From assembly GCA_964484515.1 (NCBI GenBank), contig CAZAGT010000002.1:1-43566 (forward strand): a DNA stretch of 43,566 bases, read 5' to 3'. Both the position numbers and the translations under genes were made by a program. The stretch is from CAZAGT01 sp964484515 (GTDB lineage Bacteria > Desulfobacterota > DSM-4660 > Desulfatiglandales > HGW-15). Below, in pieces: positions 15,559 through 24,799 of this stretch (positions are counted from its first letter, which is position 1; each line of letters starts with the position of its first letter). The notes under the pieces were generated by a model. The model worked only from the letters and a program-made list of their open reading frames with translations. It did no database searches and had not been told where the DNA came from.

Positions 15559-18093
15559 ATGACGCAATTTCCGCACCGAGGTCAACTGGGTACATTTGGC
15601 GGGGTCTTCACTCCGAGTATCCTCACAATTCTGGGAATCATTCTTTTTTTGCGGCTGGGATACGTGGTCGGTCAGGCCGGGCTTTCAAGGGCCTTGATTA
15701 TTATTGCCATGGCGAACACCATCTCCCTCCTGACCAGTATCTCCCTGTCTGCCGTGGCGACCAACTTGCGGGTTAAAGGGGGCGGTGACTACTACCTGAT
15801 TTCGCGGACCTTAGGCGTGGAATACGGTGGGGCCCTGGGCATTGTGCTTTTCCTGGCCCAGGCGATATCGGTTGCATTTTATTGTATCGGTTTTGGGGAG
15901 GCAATCGTAGGTCTGATTCCCGGTACGATTCCCCGCGCCGTTCAGGTCGTTGCTGCCCTGGCAGCGTCATTCCTGTTTGTCTTTGCATGGCTGGGGGCTG
16001 ACTGGGCTACGCGGCTGCAGTATGTGGTGATGACCTTGCTTGCGGTCTCCCTTTTTTCCTTTTTCGCAGGCGGACTCGCCAAATGGGACGCAGCGACCCT
16101 TGCGCACAATTGGGCCACACCGGCCGGCGGTCACGGCTTCTGGGTGCTATTTGCCATATTTTTCCCCGCCGTTACCGGATTCACACAGGGGGTCAGTATG
16201 TCCGGCGACCTCGAGGATCCGGGTAAGAGCCTGCCGGTAGGCACCCTCACCGCGGTAGGGATGTCGATCCTGGTCTACTTCGCGGCGGCAATCGTGTTTG
16301 CAGGGACGGTGCCTCAGGAAGACCTGATGCACGACTATTACGCCATGAAACGGGTCGCCCTAGTCGACTTCCTGGTTGACCTCGGCGTTATCGCCGCCAC
16401 CCTCTCCTCGGCGATGGCCTCATTCCTAGGGGCGCCTCGGATCCTGCAGTCCCTTGCCGGGGACCGTGTCTTTCCCTTTCTGTTGCCGTTTGCCAAAGGC
16501 TCGGGGCCGAGCGGAAACCCGCGGCGAGGTGTCATCCTGGCGGCCGCCATTGCCTATGCCACTATTGGCCTTGGGAACCTCAATGTGATTGCCCCGATCG
16601 TGTCGATGTTTTTTCTGATCTCCTACGGGCTCCTCAATTACGCCACGTTTTATGAAGCGCGATCAGCCAGCCCTTCTTTCCGCCCGACCTTCCGCTTGTT
16701 TGACTATCGCTTGAGTTTTCTTGGCTTTCTGGCTTGCCTGGGCGGGATGCTGGCGATCAGCCTGCCCGCTGGGGTGGTGGCGATCTCCATCCTTTTTGCC
16801 ATTCATCAATATCTCAAGCGCACGGCAGGCCCGGCGCGCTGGGCTGACAGTCGTCGGTCGTATCATCTCCGACTCGCTCGGGAGCACTTGGTTGCCGCCG
16901 CCAAGGAGCCGGAGCATCCGCGCGACTGGCGTCCACAAGTGCTGGCATTTTCGAATCAAACAGAACGACGCGAACAGCTTTTGACCTTTGCTTCGTGGAT
17001 ACGTGGCGGCGGTGGGATCATCACGTCGGTTCAGGTCCTGGAGGGAGAAGGGGCGAAGATGCTAAAGCTCCAGGAGGAGGCCGAGGCAGAACTCAGAAAG
17101 GACATCACCGAAAGCCGGTTGCCGGCCTTCCCGTTGGTGATATTTGCACCCAACTTTTATCTTGCGGTGCAATCGCTCGTCCAATCCTATGGGGTCGGGC
17201 CGCTGAGAGCGAACACGATCCTGTTCAACTGGCTGGAGCAGCTCCACCCCGGAATACTCGGTTTGAAGCAGATCAGCTATGCCAGGAATTTGAGGGCTGC
17301 CTTTCGGTTGGGCTGTAACGTCGTCGTCTTGGGTGCCCCGGAGGAGAATTGGCGGGCGCTCGAGGCCATAAGCGGCGTCGACAGGCGCATCGACGTCTGG
17401 TGGCGTGGCGATGCGACCAGCCACTTGATGTTGTTGCTGGCCTACCTCATGACGCGCGATGAAGCTTGGGATGGAGCCACCATAAGACTTCTTGCCACGG
17501 CCGACGAAAGGGAACCGCAAACGAAGGTCGAGGAATTGAAGAAGACGCTCGCAGATGTTCGGATCCAAGCCCAGCCTGAAGTGATTTCGGGGGCTACAGC
17601 AGAGTCCCTAGCGGAGTGCTCGGCCGGGGCAACCTTTGTGTTTCTGCCCTTTCGACTTCGACGCCATCAATTGGTGGATACCTTCGGCAACCCGCTCGAG
17701 GCCATCGTCGCCCGTCTCGGGCTCGTGGCAATGGTCATGGCCGCAAAAGACGTCGATCTAGACGCCGAGCCCGAAGAAGGAAAGGCCGGCGAGTCGGCAG
17801 CGGCCCTTGACGCCCTGAACGATACCCGCAAGAAGGCGGAAGCGGCAGAGAAAGCGGCAGCCGAGGCCTCTGAGAAGGCGGAGCAGAAGTCGAGAGAGCT
17901 GGAGGTGGCTTCTACCTCGAGGGTTGACGAAGAACAGATCTCCAGGATGGAAGCCGAGGCGAAAGGGGCGGCGGCGGAGGCCCAAAAGGCGTCGCGGCGG
18001 GCGGCCAAGGCCCAGGCCAAGGCCGAGGAGGCGGCACGACGCGTGCAACAGCTGGGTATCGAGCTGCCCGAGGAGGAAGATTCTACCGATTGA
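15559..18093 (+). CDS. SLC12-like cation-chloride/amino acid cotransporter, N-terminus replaced by the island
   Basis: This 844-aa APC-superfamily transporter is most like bacterial SLC12 (Na-K-Cl cotransporter-type) proteins: GVFTPSILTILGIILFLRLG opens the first helix, about 11-12 helices run to residue ~430, and a cytosolic C-terminal domain of ~300 residues follows. The last ~90 residues are an Ala/Glu/Lys-rich coiled coil. Codons 1-7 (MTQFPHR) come from the inserted element; the native start MMRAK lies at 6974. The new ATG has no visible ribosome-binding site, so expression may be lowered. The gene ends 19 bp before the sensor kinase gene, suggesting cotranscription. The transported ion or amino acid cannot be told from sequence alone. 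Confidence 0.88.
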   Translation: MTQFPHRGQLGTFGGVFTPSILTILGIILFLRLGYVVGQAGLSRALIIIAMANTISLLTSISLSAVATNLRVKGGGDYYLISRTLGVEYGGALGIVLFLAQAISVAFYCIGFGEAIVGLIPGTIPRAVQVVAALAASFLFVFAWLGADWATRLQYVVMTLLAVSLFSFFAGGLAKWDAATLAHNWATPAGGHGFWVLFAIFFPAVTGFTQGVSMSGDLEDPGKSLPVGTLTAVGMSILVYFAAAIVFAGTVPQEDLMHDYYAMKRVALVDFLVDLGVIAATLSSAMASFLGAPRILQSLAGDRVFPFLLPFAKGSGPSGNPRRGVILAAAIAYATIGLGNLNVIAPIVSMFFLISYGLLNYATFYEARSASPSFRPTFRLFDYRLSFLGFLACLGGMLAISLPAGVVAISILFAIHQYLKRTAGPARWADSRRSYHLRLAREHLVAAAKEPEHPRDWRPQVLAFSNQTERREQLLTFASWIRGGGGIITSVQVLEGEGAKMLKLQEEAEAELRKDITESRLPAFPLVIFAPNFYLAVQSLVQSYGVGPLRANTILFNWLEQLHPGILGLKQISYARNLRAAFRLGCNVVVLGAPEENWRALEAISGVDRRIDVWWRGDATSHLMLLLAYLMTRDEAWDGATIRLLATADEREPQTKVEELKKTLADVRIQAQPEVISGATAESLAECSAGATFVFLPFRLRRHQLVDTFGNPLEAIVARLGLVAMVMAAKDVDLDAEPEEGKAGESAAALDALNDTRKKAEAAEKAAAEASEKAEQKSRELEVASTSRVDEEQISRMEAEAKGAAAEAQKASRRAAKAQAKAEEAARRVQQLGIELPEEEDSTD
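15580..15598 (+). other. attR: attR core
   Basis: GGTCAACTGGGTACATTTG matches the left core at 6989-7007 except for one base. It lies inside the transporter coding sequence (codons for GQLGTF) and keeps its frame. Confidence 0.85.
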
Positions 18094-18112
18094 CGGCTTT
18101 GAAAGGTTACGT

Positions 18113-21100
18113 ATGAAACGAAAAATGCTATTAGCGCTGTTCCTTGTTTGCCTGGTGTGCCTGAAAGTCGGATCGGCTTGGTCCGAGGGCGATCTGGTGC
18201 TCTCAGAGCAAGACCGGCGCTGGATCTCGGACCATCCGGTCTTGAAAGTCGGCAATGCGATGGACTGGGCGCCCTTCGATTTTGCCGAGAGGGGAAAAGC
18301 CAAGGGCTACTCGATTGATCTAGTCCGTTTGATCGGCGAAAAGACCGGTCTTCGGTTTGAATTCATTAATGGCCTCAGCTGGGCCGAACTGATGGCCAAA
18401 TTCCAAGAGGGCGAAATCGATATCATGCCCGCCCTTATGGATGTGCGTGAGCGCCGCGAATTCACCCGATTCACCTCCCACTACCTCACCAACCCCACGG
18501 TCCTCGTTGTCCGCGCCGACGAAGACCGCATCCAAACCATTGAGGACATGCGCGGCGGCAAAATCGCCATCGTGAAAGGGTACTACTATNNNNNNNNNNC
18601 GGACGAGATATCCAGGGATCGAAGTCGTGCCCGTACCTCGGTTTCCAGACGGTTTAGAGGCGGTCTTGGACGGCGAGGTGGACGCCTTTATCGGTAGCCG
18701 GAGCGTGGTGATCTATACCATCAGAAAACACTTCCTAGACGGTCTCAAGATTGCCGGCCGCTCCGGGATTGATGACCCGGAGCGTATCAAGCTCCGGATG
18801 GGCGTTCGCAAGGACCAGGAGATCCTCTGGTCGATCCTCGAAAAGGCCCTGGACGGCGTCACCAAGAAAGAGATCAATGCCCTTCGCATGAAATGGATAC
18901 CGGTGGAGCTGGCCGAATCAAAAGGAGACCGGACAATCCTGGAAACGGCCGGTTGGCTGATCGCCGTCGGAGCCGCCATCTTCCTTATTCTTGGTCTGGT
19001 GATTCGGGTCCTGGTCAAGCATGTCAAGGAAGAGAGTATGGCGGTCCGATTTGGATCGCGCCGGTTTCGGGTCAATATCATTGCGGGTCTGAGCTTCTTC
19101 GTGGCGATCATATCTTTTATGGGCTGGCTGGCCCTGCAGTACAACCGTGAGAGGATCCTCACCGACATGGCGGACAACCTTGAAACCGGGCTCAAGACCG
19201 CCGCGGAACGGCTTGAGATCTGGGTGGGGCAGCGGACTTCATACTTGGAACGGCTCGGTGAGGATCGCGAACTGGTGACGATCGCGCAGCGCCTGCTCGC
19301 CTCTGGGTCGGACCAGAGCAGTCTCGTTTCGAAGAGCGCCCTGAGTGCTGCCCGGGCCTTTTTCGCACAGCAAGAAGGAATCTTTGAGGAAGCCGGTTTT
19401 GCGATTATGGACCCGAGCCAAGCCGTGGTCGGAGCCAGTCAGGGCTTCGAGGCGGTCGCTCACAAGCTGAATACGGTCAAAAGGGAGAAGGCCCTGGAGC
19501 GCGCCTGGCAGGGAGAGGTGGTTTTTATGCCGCCCTTTGAGGTGGCTGTTTCGAGCTACCCTGACGTGCCTGCGACTCGGGATCGGGCGGTGCTCTTCTT
19601 CATTGGGCCGGTCCGAAAAGCGGATGGAGAGATCATTGCCCTCCTCGGTCAAGGTGTGGACCCATCTAAAAGCTTCAGCCAGGTTCTCCAATCCGCACGC
19701 CGGAGCGAAACCATGGAGACGTACGCCTTCGATCAGGATGGGAGGTTGCTGTCGGAGAGTCGGTTCGACACTCAGCTGCGGCGGATCGGATTGCTTGAGG
19801 CCGGTCGGAATGAGATTTTGAACGTCGAGATCCGGGATCCTGGTGTGAATCTGGTTGCGGGATATCGTTCTCACCTGCCGAGGGCCGAACAGCCCTTGAC
19901 ACGGATGGCGGCCCGCGCAGCTCAACTGAGATCAAGTATGGTGCAGGGGGAAGGATTGTTCCTTCGATCCGCTATTGAGACGGATCTAAGCGGCTACCGG
20001 GACTATCGTGGTGTGCCGGTCTTCGGCGCCTGGCTTTGGGACGAGGGGTTGGGCTTGGGTCTGGCCACCGAGATCGATAGGGATGAGGCCCTCTCGACCT
20101 ACTATGCGATGCGGATGACCGTCGTGGGCGTACTGGGATTGACCTTGATCCTCTCGGTCGGTGCGACGTTCTTTGTCTTGGTGCTTGGAGAACGAACCAA
20201 CCGGGCGCTTGCCTTGGCGAGAGATAACCTGGAGCGAAGGGTCGAGGAGCGAACGGCGGAATTAAGGGAAAAGCAGGTGCAGTTAAAGCAGGCGGAGGAG
20301 CAGAGTCGCTTGCTCCTCGAGTCGGCGGCCGACGGTATCTTTGGTGTGGGGGAAGAGGGGCTCGTGAATTTCATCAATCCGGCCGGTTGCGCTATGCTCG
20401 GATTTGAGGCCGCGGAGGTGATCGGGCGCAAGGTCCACCCCCTTGTCCATCACACGAGGGCTGACGGCACACCTTACCCGATCGATGAATGCCCCATGCA
20501 TCACACGTTAACGCGGGGGACGATCAGCAGCGTCGATGACGAGATCCTTTGGCGGAAAGACGGGACCTCTTTCCCCGTGGAATACACCAGTGTCCCAGTG
20601 CGAAAAGACGAGAAGATCGCCGGTACCGTGATCGTGTTTCGCGACATTACGGAGCGTCGGGAGGCGGAGCGCAAGCTGCGTGAAAGCGAAGAGCGTCTGA
20701 AGACCATTCTTGTCACCGCGAACGAGGGTTTTTGGATGATCGACAATGAGGCAAAGGTTCTGCATGCCAATGACGCGATGTGCGCCATCTTGGGCAGGCC
20801 CCGTGAAGAGATCATGGGGAGGACGATCTTCGACTTTCTGGACGACGAGAATCGGGAACTCCTCCGAAAGCAGCTACGATTGCGGGAAGCGGGTAAGGCC
20901 AGTAACTATGAGATGGCGCTTGTTCGGCCGGACGGGAGCCAGGTCCCTTGCCTGGTCAGCGGCACGCCCCTTTTTGATGGAGACGGCAACAGGATCGGTT
21001 CGTTCGCCCTGTATACGGACATCACGGAGCGTAAGCGCATGGAATACGAGCTGGTCGAGGCCAAGGAGATCGCCGAGGAGGCCACCAGAGCCAAGAGCGA

Positions 21101-23321
21101 TTTCCTGGCCAACATGAGCCACGAGATCCGTACACCCATGAATGCCATCATCGGCATGTCCCATTTGACCCTCAAGACCGGCCTGACGGACAAACAATAC
21201 GGCTATCTAAGCAAAATCCAAACAGCGGCCCACTCCCTTCTCGGGATCATCAACGACATCCTGGACTTCTCCAAGATCGAGGCCGGGAAGTTGGATATGG
21301 AGTCGGTGGACTTCGATCTCGACGAGGTCCTGGATAACCTCGCCAACCTGATCAACGTCAAGGTCCAAGAGAAGGATGATCTTGAACTCCTCTTTTCCAC
21401 ATCCCAGGATGTGCCACGATCCCTCGTGGGCGATCCCCTGAGGGTCGGCCAGGTCCTCGTCAATCTAGCAAACAATGCGGTCAAGTTCACCGATTCGGGT
21501 GAGATCGTCGTCTCCACGGAAGTGCTCGAACAGGATGAGGAGAGCGTTCGGCTGAAATTCTCGGTCAGCGATACCGGAATCGGGATGACCTCGGAGCAGG
21601 TCTCCAAATTGTTCACTGCCTTCACGCAGGCCGACACCTCCACGACCCGGAAGTATGGGGGCACGGGATTGGGGCTCACGATCTCGAAGCGGTTGGTCGA
21701 AATGATGGGCGGGGAAATCAATGTGGAAAGCGAGCCCGGGGTGGGAAGCACCTTCAGCTTTACCGCCGGCTTCGGACGACAGCAAGAAAAGAAGGCAAAG
21801 AGCTATACGCCGGCCACAGACCTGCGGGGCACGAGGGCCCTGGTGGTCGATGATAACCCGACCTCGAGGAGGATTCTTCAGGAGATCCTGGAATCGTTTT
21901 CATTTGAGGTCACCTTAGCGGCGTCCGGGGAGGAAGGACTGGCGGAGGTTGAGAGGGCTTCGAAAGACGCCCCGTTTGAGTTGGTGATCATGGATTGGAA
22001 AATGCCGGGGATGGACGGGATCGAGACGTCCGAACGGATCAAAGAATATTTCCATCTGAGCAAGGTTCCAGCGATTGTCCTGGTCACGGCCTACGGCCGG
22101 GAGGAGGTCATGCAAAAGGCCGAAAAAGTGGGACTAGACGGTTTTCTCATCAAGCCGGTGAGCCCATCGGTGCTCTTCGACACGATTGCGCAGGCGATGA
22201 GCGGCGAGATCCCTGAACGGGATCGTGGGGCTCAGCAGAAGTTGAGTGCCGCCGATACGGCCAGAGAACTGAGCGGGCTTCGGGTGTTGCTGGTCGAGGA
22301 CAACGAGATCAACCAACAGGTCGCCCAGGAGATCCTCGAAGGGGCGGGGCTCACGGTGAGCTTGGCGAACAACGGTCGTGAAGCCGTCAATGCCGTTAAG
22401 GAAGGCGTTTTCGATGCGGTTCTCATGGACGTTCAAATGCCCGTGATGGACGGGTACGAGGCAACCCGGGAAATCCGAAATGACCCTCGCTTCAAGCACT
22501 TGCCGATCATTGCCATGACGGCCCACGCCATGGCGGGCGATCGAGAGAAATCGATCGAGGCCGGTATGAACGATCATGTCTCCAAACCGATCGATCCGGA
22601 GGCCCTATTTGAGTCCTTGGCTAGCTGGGCAGGCAAGGCGGAAAGGCGGAGCCCCGAGGGAGGGGGGCCCGCGAAGACCTCGGCGGCCAAGAAAGACACG
22701 TCTCAGGCTGATGTGGAATTACCCGATCTCGATGGCATCGACGTGGAGGCCGGCGTAAGGCGGCTCCTCGGAAACAGGAAGACGTACCGCCGGATTCTCT
22801 TGAAATTCAGGGAGGATTTCCAGCAGGCCGCGCAAGAGGTAAAGAAACTGGCCTCTGAAGGGAATTACCGTGAGGCCCAAATTTTGGCTCATTCCATCAA
22901 GGGTGCCGGGGCCAACATCGGGGCTGAAGGGCTTCAGGGGGCGGCCGGGGGCCTTGAAAGGTGGTATAAGGAAGGCGGAGAAGGCCTGCCGGAGTCAGAA
23001 TACGCGGCATTTTCAGAAGAGCTGGCCCGCGTGCTCACTTCGTTGTCCACCCTGAGCGACGAGACGAAATCGGCCGGCACGGAAGGTGACGAGCCGACGT
23101 CGATCAGTGCTGAGATGGCAAGAGATATTGCATCGCGCCTCAGACATGCGGTCGATCTCGGCGATGTAGCCGAGCTATCTCAGATCGCCGCTGACCTGAA
23201 GGGCAGTGCTTCGCAATACGCTGAAAAGATTACCAGGCTGGCAGAGGACTTTGACTTCGATGGACTGGTCCGACTCGCTGATTCCCTGGAGGCATCCACG
23301 GGCCGGGGAAAAGACTTATAG
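18113..23321 (+). CDS. Hybrid histidine kinase with periplasmic SBP domain (split by assembly gap)
   Basis: One protein of about 1735 residues is interrupted by ten N. The order is: signal peptide (1-24); solute-binding domain SBP_bac_3 (about 35-265); membrane helices near 280 and 320-342; a ~320-residue periplasmic sensor of probable Cache type; a membrane helix near 670-692; coiled coil; PAS (about 730-840) and PAS (about 860-975); HisKA with the phospho-His in NMSHEIRTPMN near 1003; HATPase; REC1 (VIMDWKMPGMDG); REC2 (VLMDVQMPVMDG); Hpt with His in AHSIKGAGANIG; and a helical tail. It is a BvgS-like phosphorelay sensor. A second extracellular sensor besides SBP is unusual. No dedicated response regulator with a DNA-binding domain is adjacent. 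GAAAGG precedes the ATG. Confidence 0.9.
18590..18599. other. Assembly gap (10 N)
   Basis: Ten N interrupt the solute-binding domain after GKIAIVKGYYY. The frame resumes as RTRYPGIEVVPVPRFPD but is shifted by one relative to the upstream frame if the gap is exactly 10. If the gene is intact, the true missing length must be a multiple of three. Family alignments suggest only a few codons. Confidence 0.97.
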
Positions 23322-23334
23322 AGCTGTGGGGGAC

Positions 23335-23371
23335 TTGACATTTTGCATTTTACGCATAAAATATGCGTAAA
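23335..23371 (+). promoter_or_regulatory. Promoter with overlapping palindromic operator of the toxin-antitoxin operon
   Basis: TTGACA (23335-23340) and TAAAAT (23357-23362) are 16 bp apart, a near-consensus sigma-70 promoter. TTTACGCATA (23349-23358) and TATGCGTAAA (23362-23371) form a perfect 10-bp inverted repeat around AAA, covering the -10 box. This is what an autoregulating Phd-type antitoxin would bind. Confidence 0.85.
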
Positions 23372-23391
23372 TATCGAACGGAGGATTCGAA

Positions 23392-23622
23392 ATGAAGACG
23401 GCAACTGTAGGGGAAATCCAGAAAAACTTTGGCAGGATTTTAAAACAAATCAAGGCCGGGGAAGAAATCGCAGTTACAAGGAGAGGAAAACCGGTCGCAA
23501 AAATAACGGCTATCGGACCCAAAGAAGAAATCGACTGGCCTGATTTCCATAGAGAGGCAATCGAATTAGAGGGAAAACCTGTTGGTGAGATCGTTATTGA
23601 GGGCAGGGAGGACCGGTTTTAA
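23392..23622 (+). CDS. Phd/YefM-family antitoxin
   Basis: This 76-aa antitoxin has an N-terminal DNA-binding Phd domain (MKTATVGEIQKNFGRILKQI, then VTRRGKPVAKI at about 28-38) and an acidic C-terminal tail (ELEGKPVGEIVIEGREDRF) suited to wrapping a toxin. GGAGG lies 6 nt before the ATG. The stop directly abuts the toxin start. It probably represses its own promoter through the 23349-23371 palindrome, with the toxin as co-repressor. Confidence 0.92.
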   Translation: MKTATVGEIQKNFGRILKQIKAGEEIAVTRRGKPVAKITAIGPKEEIDWPDFHREAIELEGKPVGEIVIEGREDRF

Positions 23623-24063
23623 GTGGTTTACGTGGACACCAGTATCATCGTTAAGCTCTATATCAGAGAGAAATACTCTCGGGATGCATCCGCGTGGTTG
23701 AAGGCGAACAACGAAGCCATTCCGTTGACGAGTCTTCATGAATTGGAATTCATCAACGCGATTCACCTTAAACTCTTCAGGAATGAAACAACCCCTCAAA
23801 CCATCCACCAAATCAAGGCGGCTTTGGAGGAACACGAAGAAAAGGGAGTGTATTATCGACCGACGCTGGACTGGCCCGCGGTCTTTGTCCAAGCCATTCA
23901 ATTATCCAATAAACATTCTGCCAGTTCGGGCTCGAGAGCCTTGGACATCCTTCACGTTGCCTCGGCTTTATCCATTCAGGCCGATCGATTTCTGACGTTG
24001 GATGACAGACAGTCGAAGCTGGCCGCACATGCTGGTCTTGAAATTCCTAGCATTTTTCGGTAA
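23623..24063 (+). CDS. PIN-domain toxin (VapC-like)
   Basis: This 146-aa PIN-domain RNase starts with GTG immediately after the antitoxin stop. The acidic metal site is complete: Asp5 in VYVDTSIIVK, Glu42 in SLHELEF, Asp107 in RALDILHVA and Asp125 in LTLDDRQ. PIN toxins of TA pairs usually cut tRNA or rRNA. Pairing of a PIN toxin with a Phd/YefM antitoxin is common. It sits right after the large sensor kinase gene with no terminator between. Confidence 0.93.
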   Translation: MVYVDTSIIVKLYIREKYSRDASAWLKANNEAIPLTSLHELEFINAIHLKLFRNETTPQTIHQIKAALEEHEEKGVYYRPTLDWPAVFVQAIQLSNKHSASSGSRALDILHVASALSIQADRFLTLDDRQSKLAAHAGLEIPSIFR

Positions 24064-24799
24064 TGTCCCTTTTATTGGTTGAAATTTTATAACCCTTTGA
24101 ATTTTAGGGGAAAATAGCCACGGAAGAAAACAGCATAACTTATTGAAAATATTAAAATTTTCAATTCATCAACTGATTAAAGGAGCACCACCCATTTTTC
24201 AAACGGTCAAGTAATTCAAGCCGGCGGCTACGCTTTGTCGCTACGCCGGGCGGCGACTATGACCTGGCAAAGCCAGTATAGAAGAAGGACGTCCTTCGAT
24301 TTTTCAGTCTCTCCGACCCAGAGTCATGCCTCTTAACGATCATTTCCAGTTGACATATCTTTCATAGATCACAATTTTGGTCGACTCTGTGATCAGAGAG
24401 TGGAATCTGCTACCACGGCCGGGCTAGAATCAGTCAGACTTATCGCAGGTTTTGAGCCCAGCGGATATCTTGGGGGTCTGGAGAGGTATCTGGAGTCATG
24501 AGTCTTTTTGCTGGATTTTGCACGAAACGTTAGTTTTAGGATTGCGGACTCATTTTGTTGTCTTCATCCAGGGATCTGTTGATGGTGTATTGGTTGAAGC
24601 TTCAATTTCAGGGCCAGACCTTCCATCGGGCTGATATACACAGCTGCTGCAGCCGGCGGCACGAGCCCGCTGAAAAAGACCCGCAAGGGCGCATAGATCA
24701 TCTCGGTTGAAAGGTCGGTGAGAAAACTGGCCGAGCCGAAGGCGAAGACGTTTCCCTAAAAAGCTCGTTTCCCCTGCGATAAGCTTGTCCCGTCGCTTT
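24064..24799. other. Degenerate intergenic region with gene remnants
   Basis: This stretch of 736 bp has no intact gene. The first ~150 bp are AT-rich. A GGCGGCTACGC / GCTACGCCGGGCGGC repeat near 24222-24257 can fold. The leftward MFS fragment is listed separately. I saw no promoter I would defend. Confidence 0.5.
24608..24755 (-). pseudogene. Remnant of an MFS permease N-terminus
   Basis: The minus strand reads GNVFAFGSASFLTDLSTEMI, then YAPLRVFFSGLVPP and YISPMEGLAL. This matches the first helix and loop of drug-type MFS permeases, where FxTDLSSEMIYPLLPLF and GLIEGIAE are typical. The frame runs into stops on the far side and there is no start or remaining 10-11 helices. It is a fragment of under 50 codons left by deletion. 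Confidence 0.65.

Larger units (their letters stand above)
6989..15598. mobile_element. Integrated satellite-like element with its own HK97 capsid genes
   Basis: The element is bounded by 19-bp core repeats (18/19 identical) and inserted in codons 5-11 of the transporter gene. It contains, leftward: an RHH protein, an AlpA-like HTH, a replication-initiator-like protein, three small unknown proteins, the major capsid, the prohead protease and the integrase. A divergent pair (SDH-type protease plus a 70-aa protein) is cargo. I find no portal, terminase, connector, tail or lysis gene. That content resembles phage satellites, particularly capsid-encoding phage-inducible islands, more than a complete prophage. 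A prophage reduced by deletion is the main alternative. Confidence 0.8.

Noticed and set aside
17924..18697. Sensor kinase read as two separate or frameshifted genes
   Set aside because: The apparent break is caused by the ten N at 18590-18599; both sides belong to one solute-binding domain.
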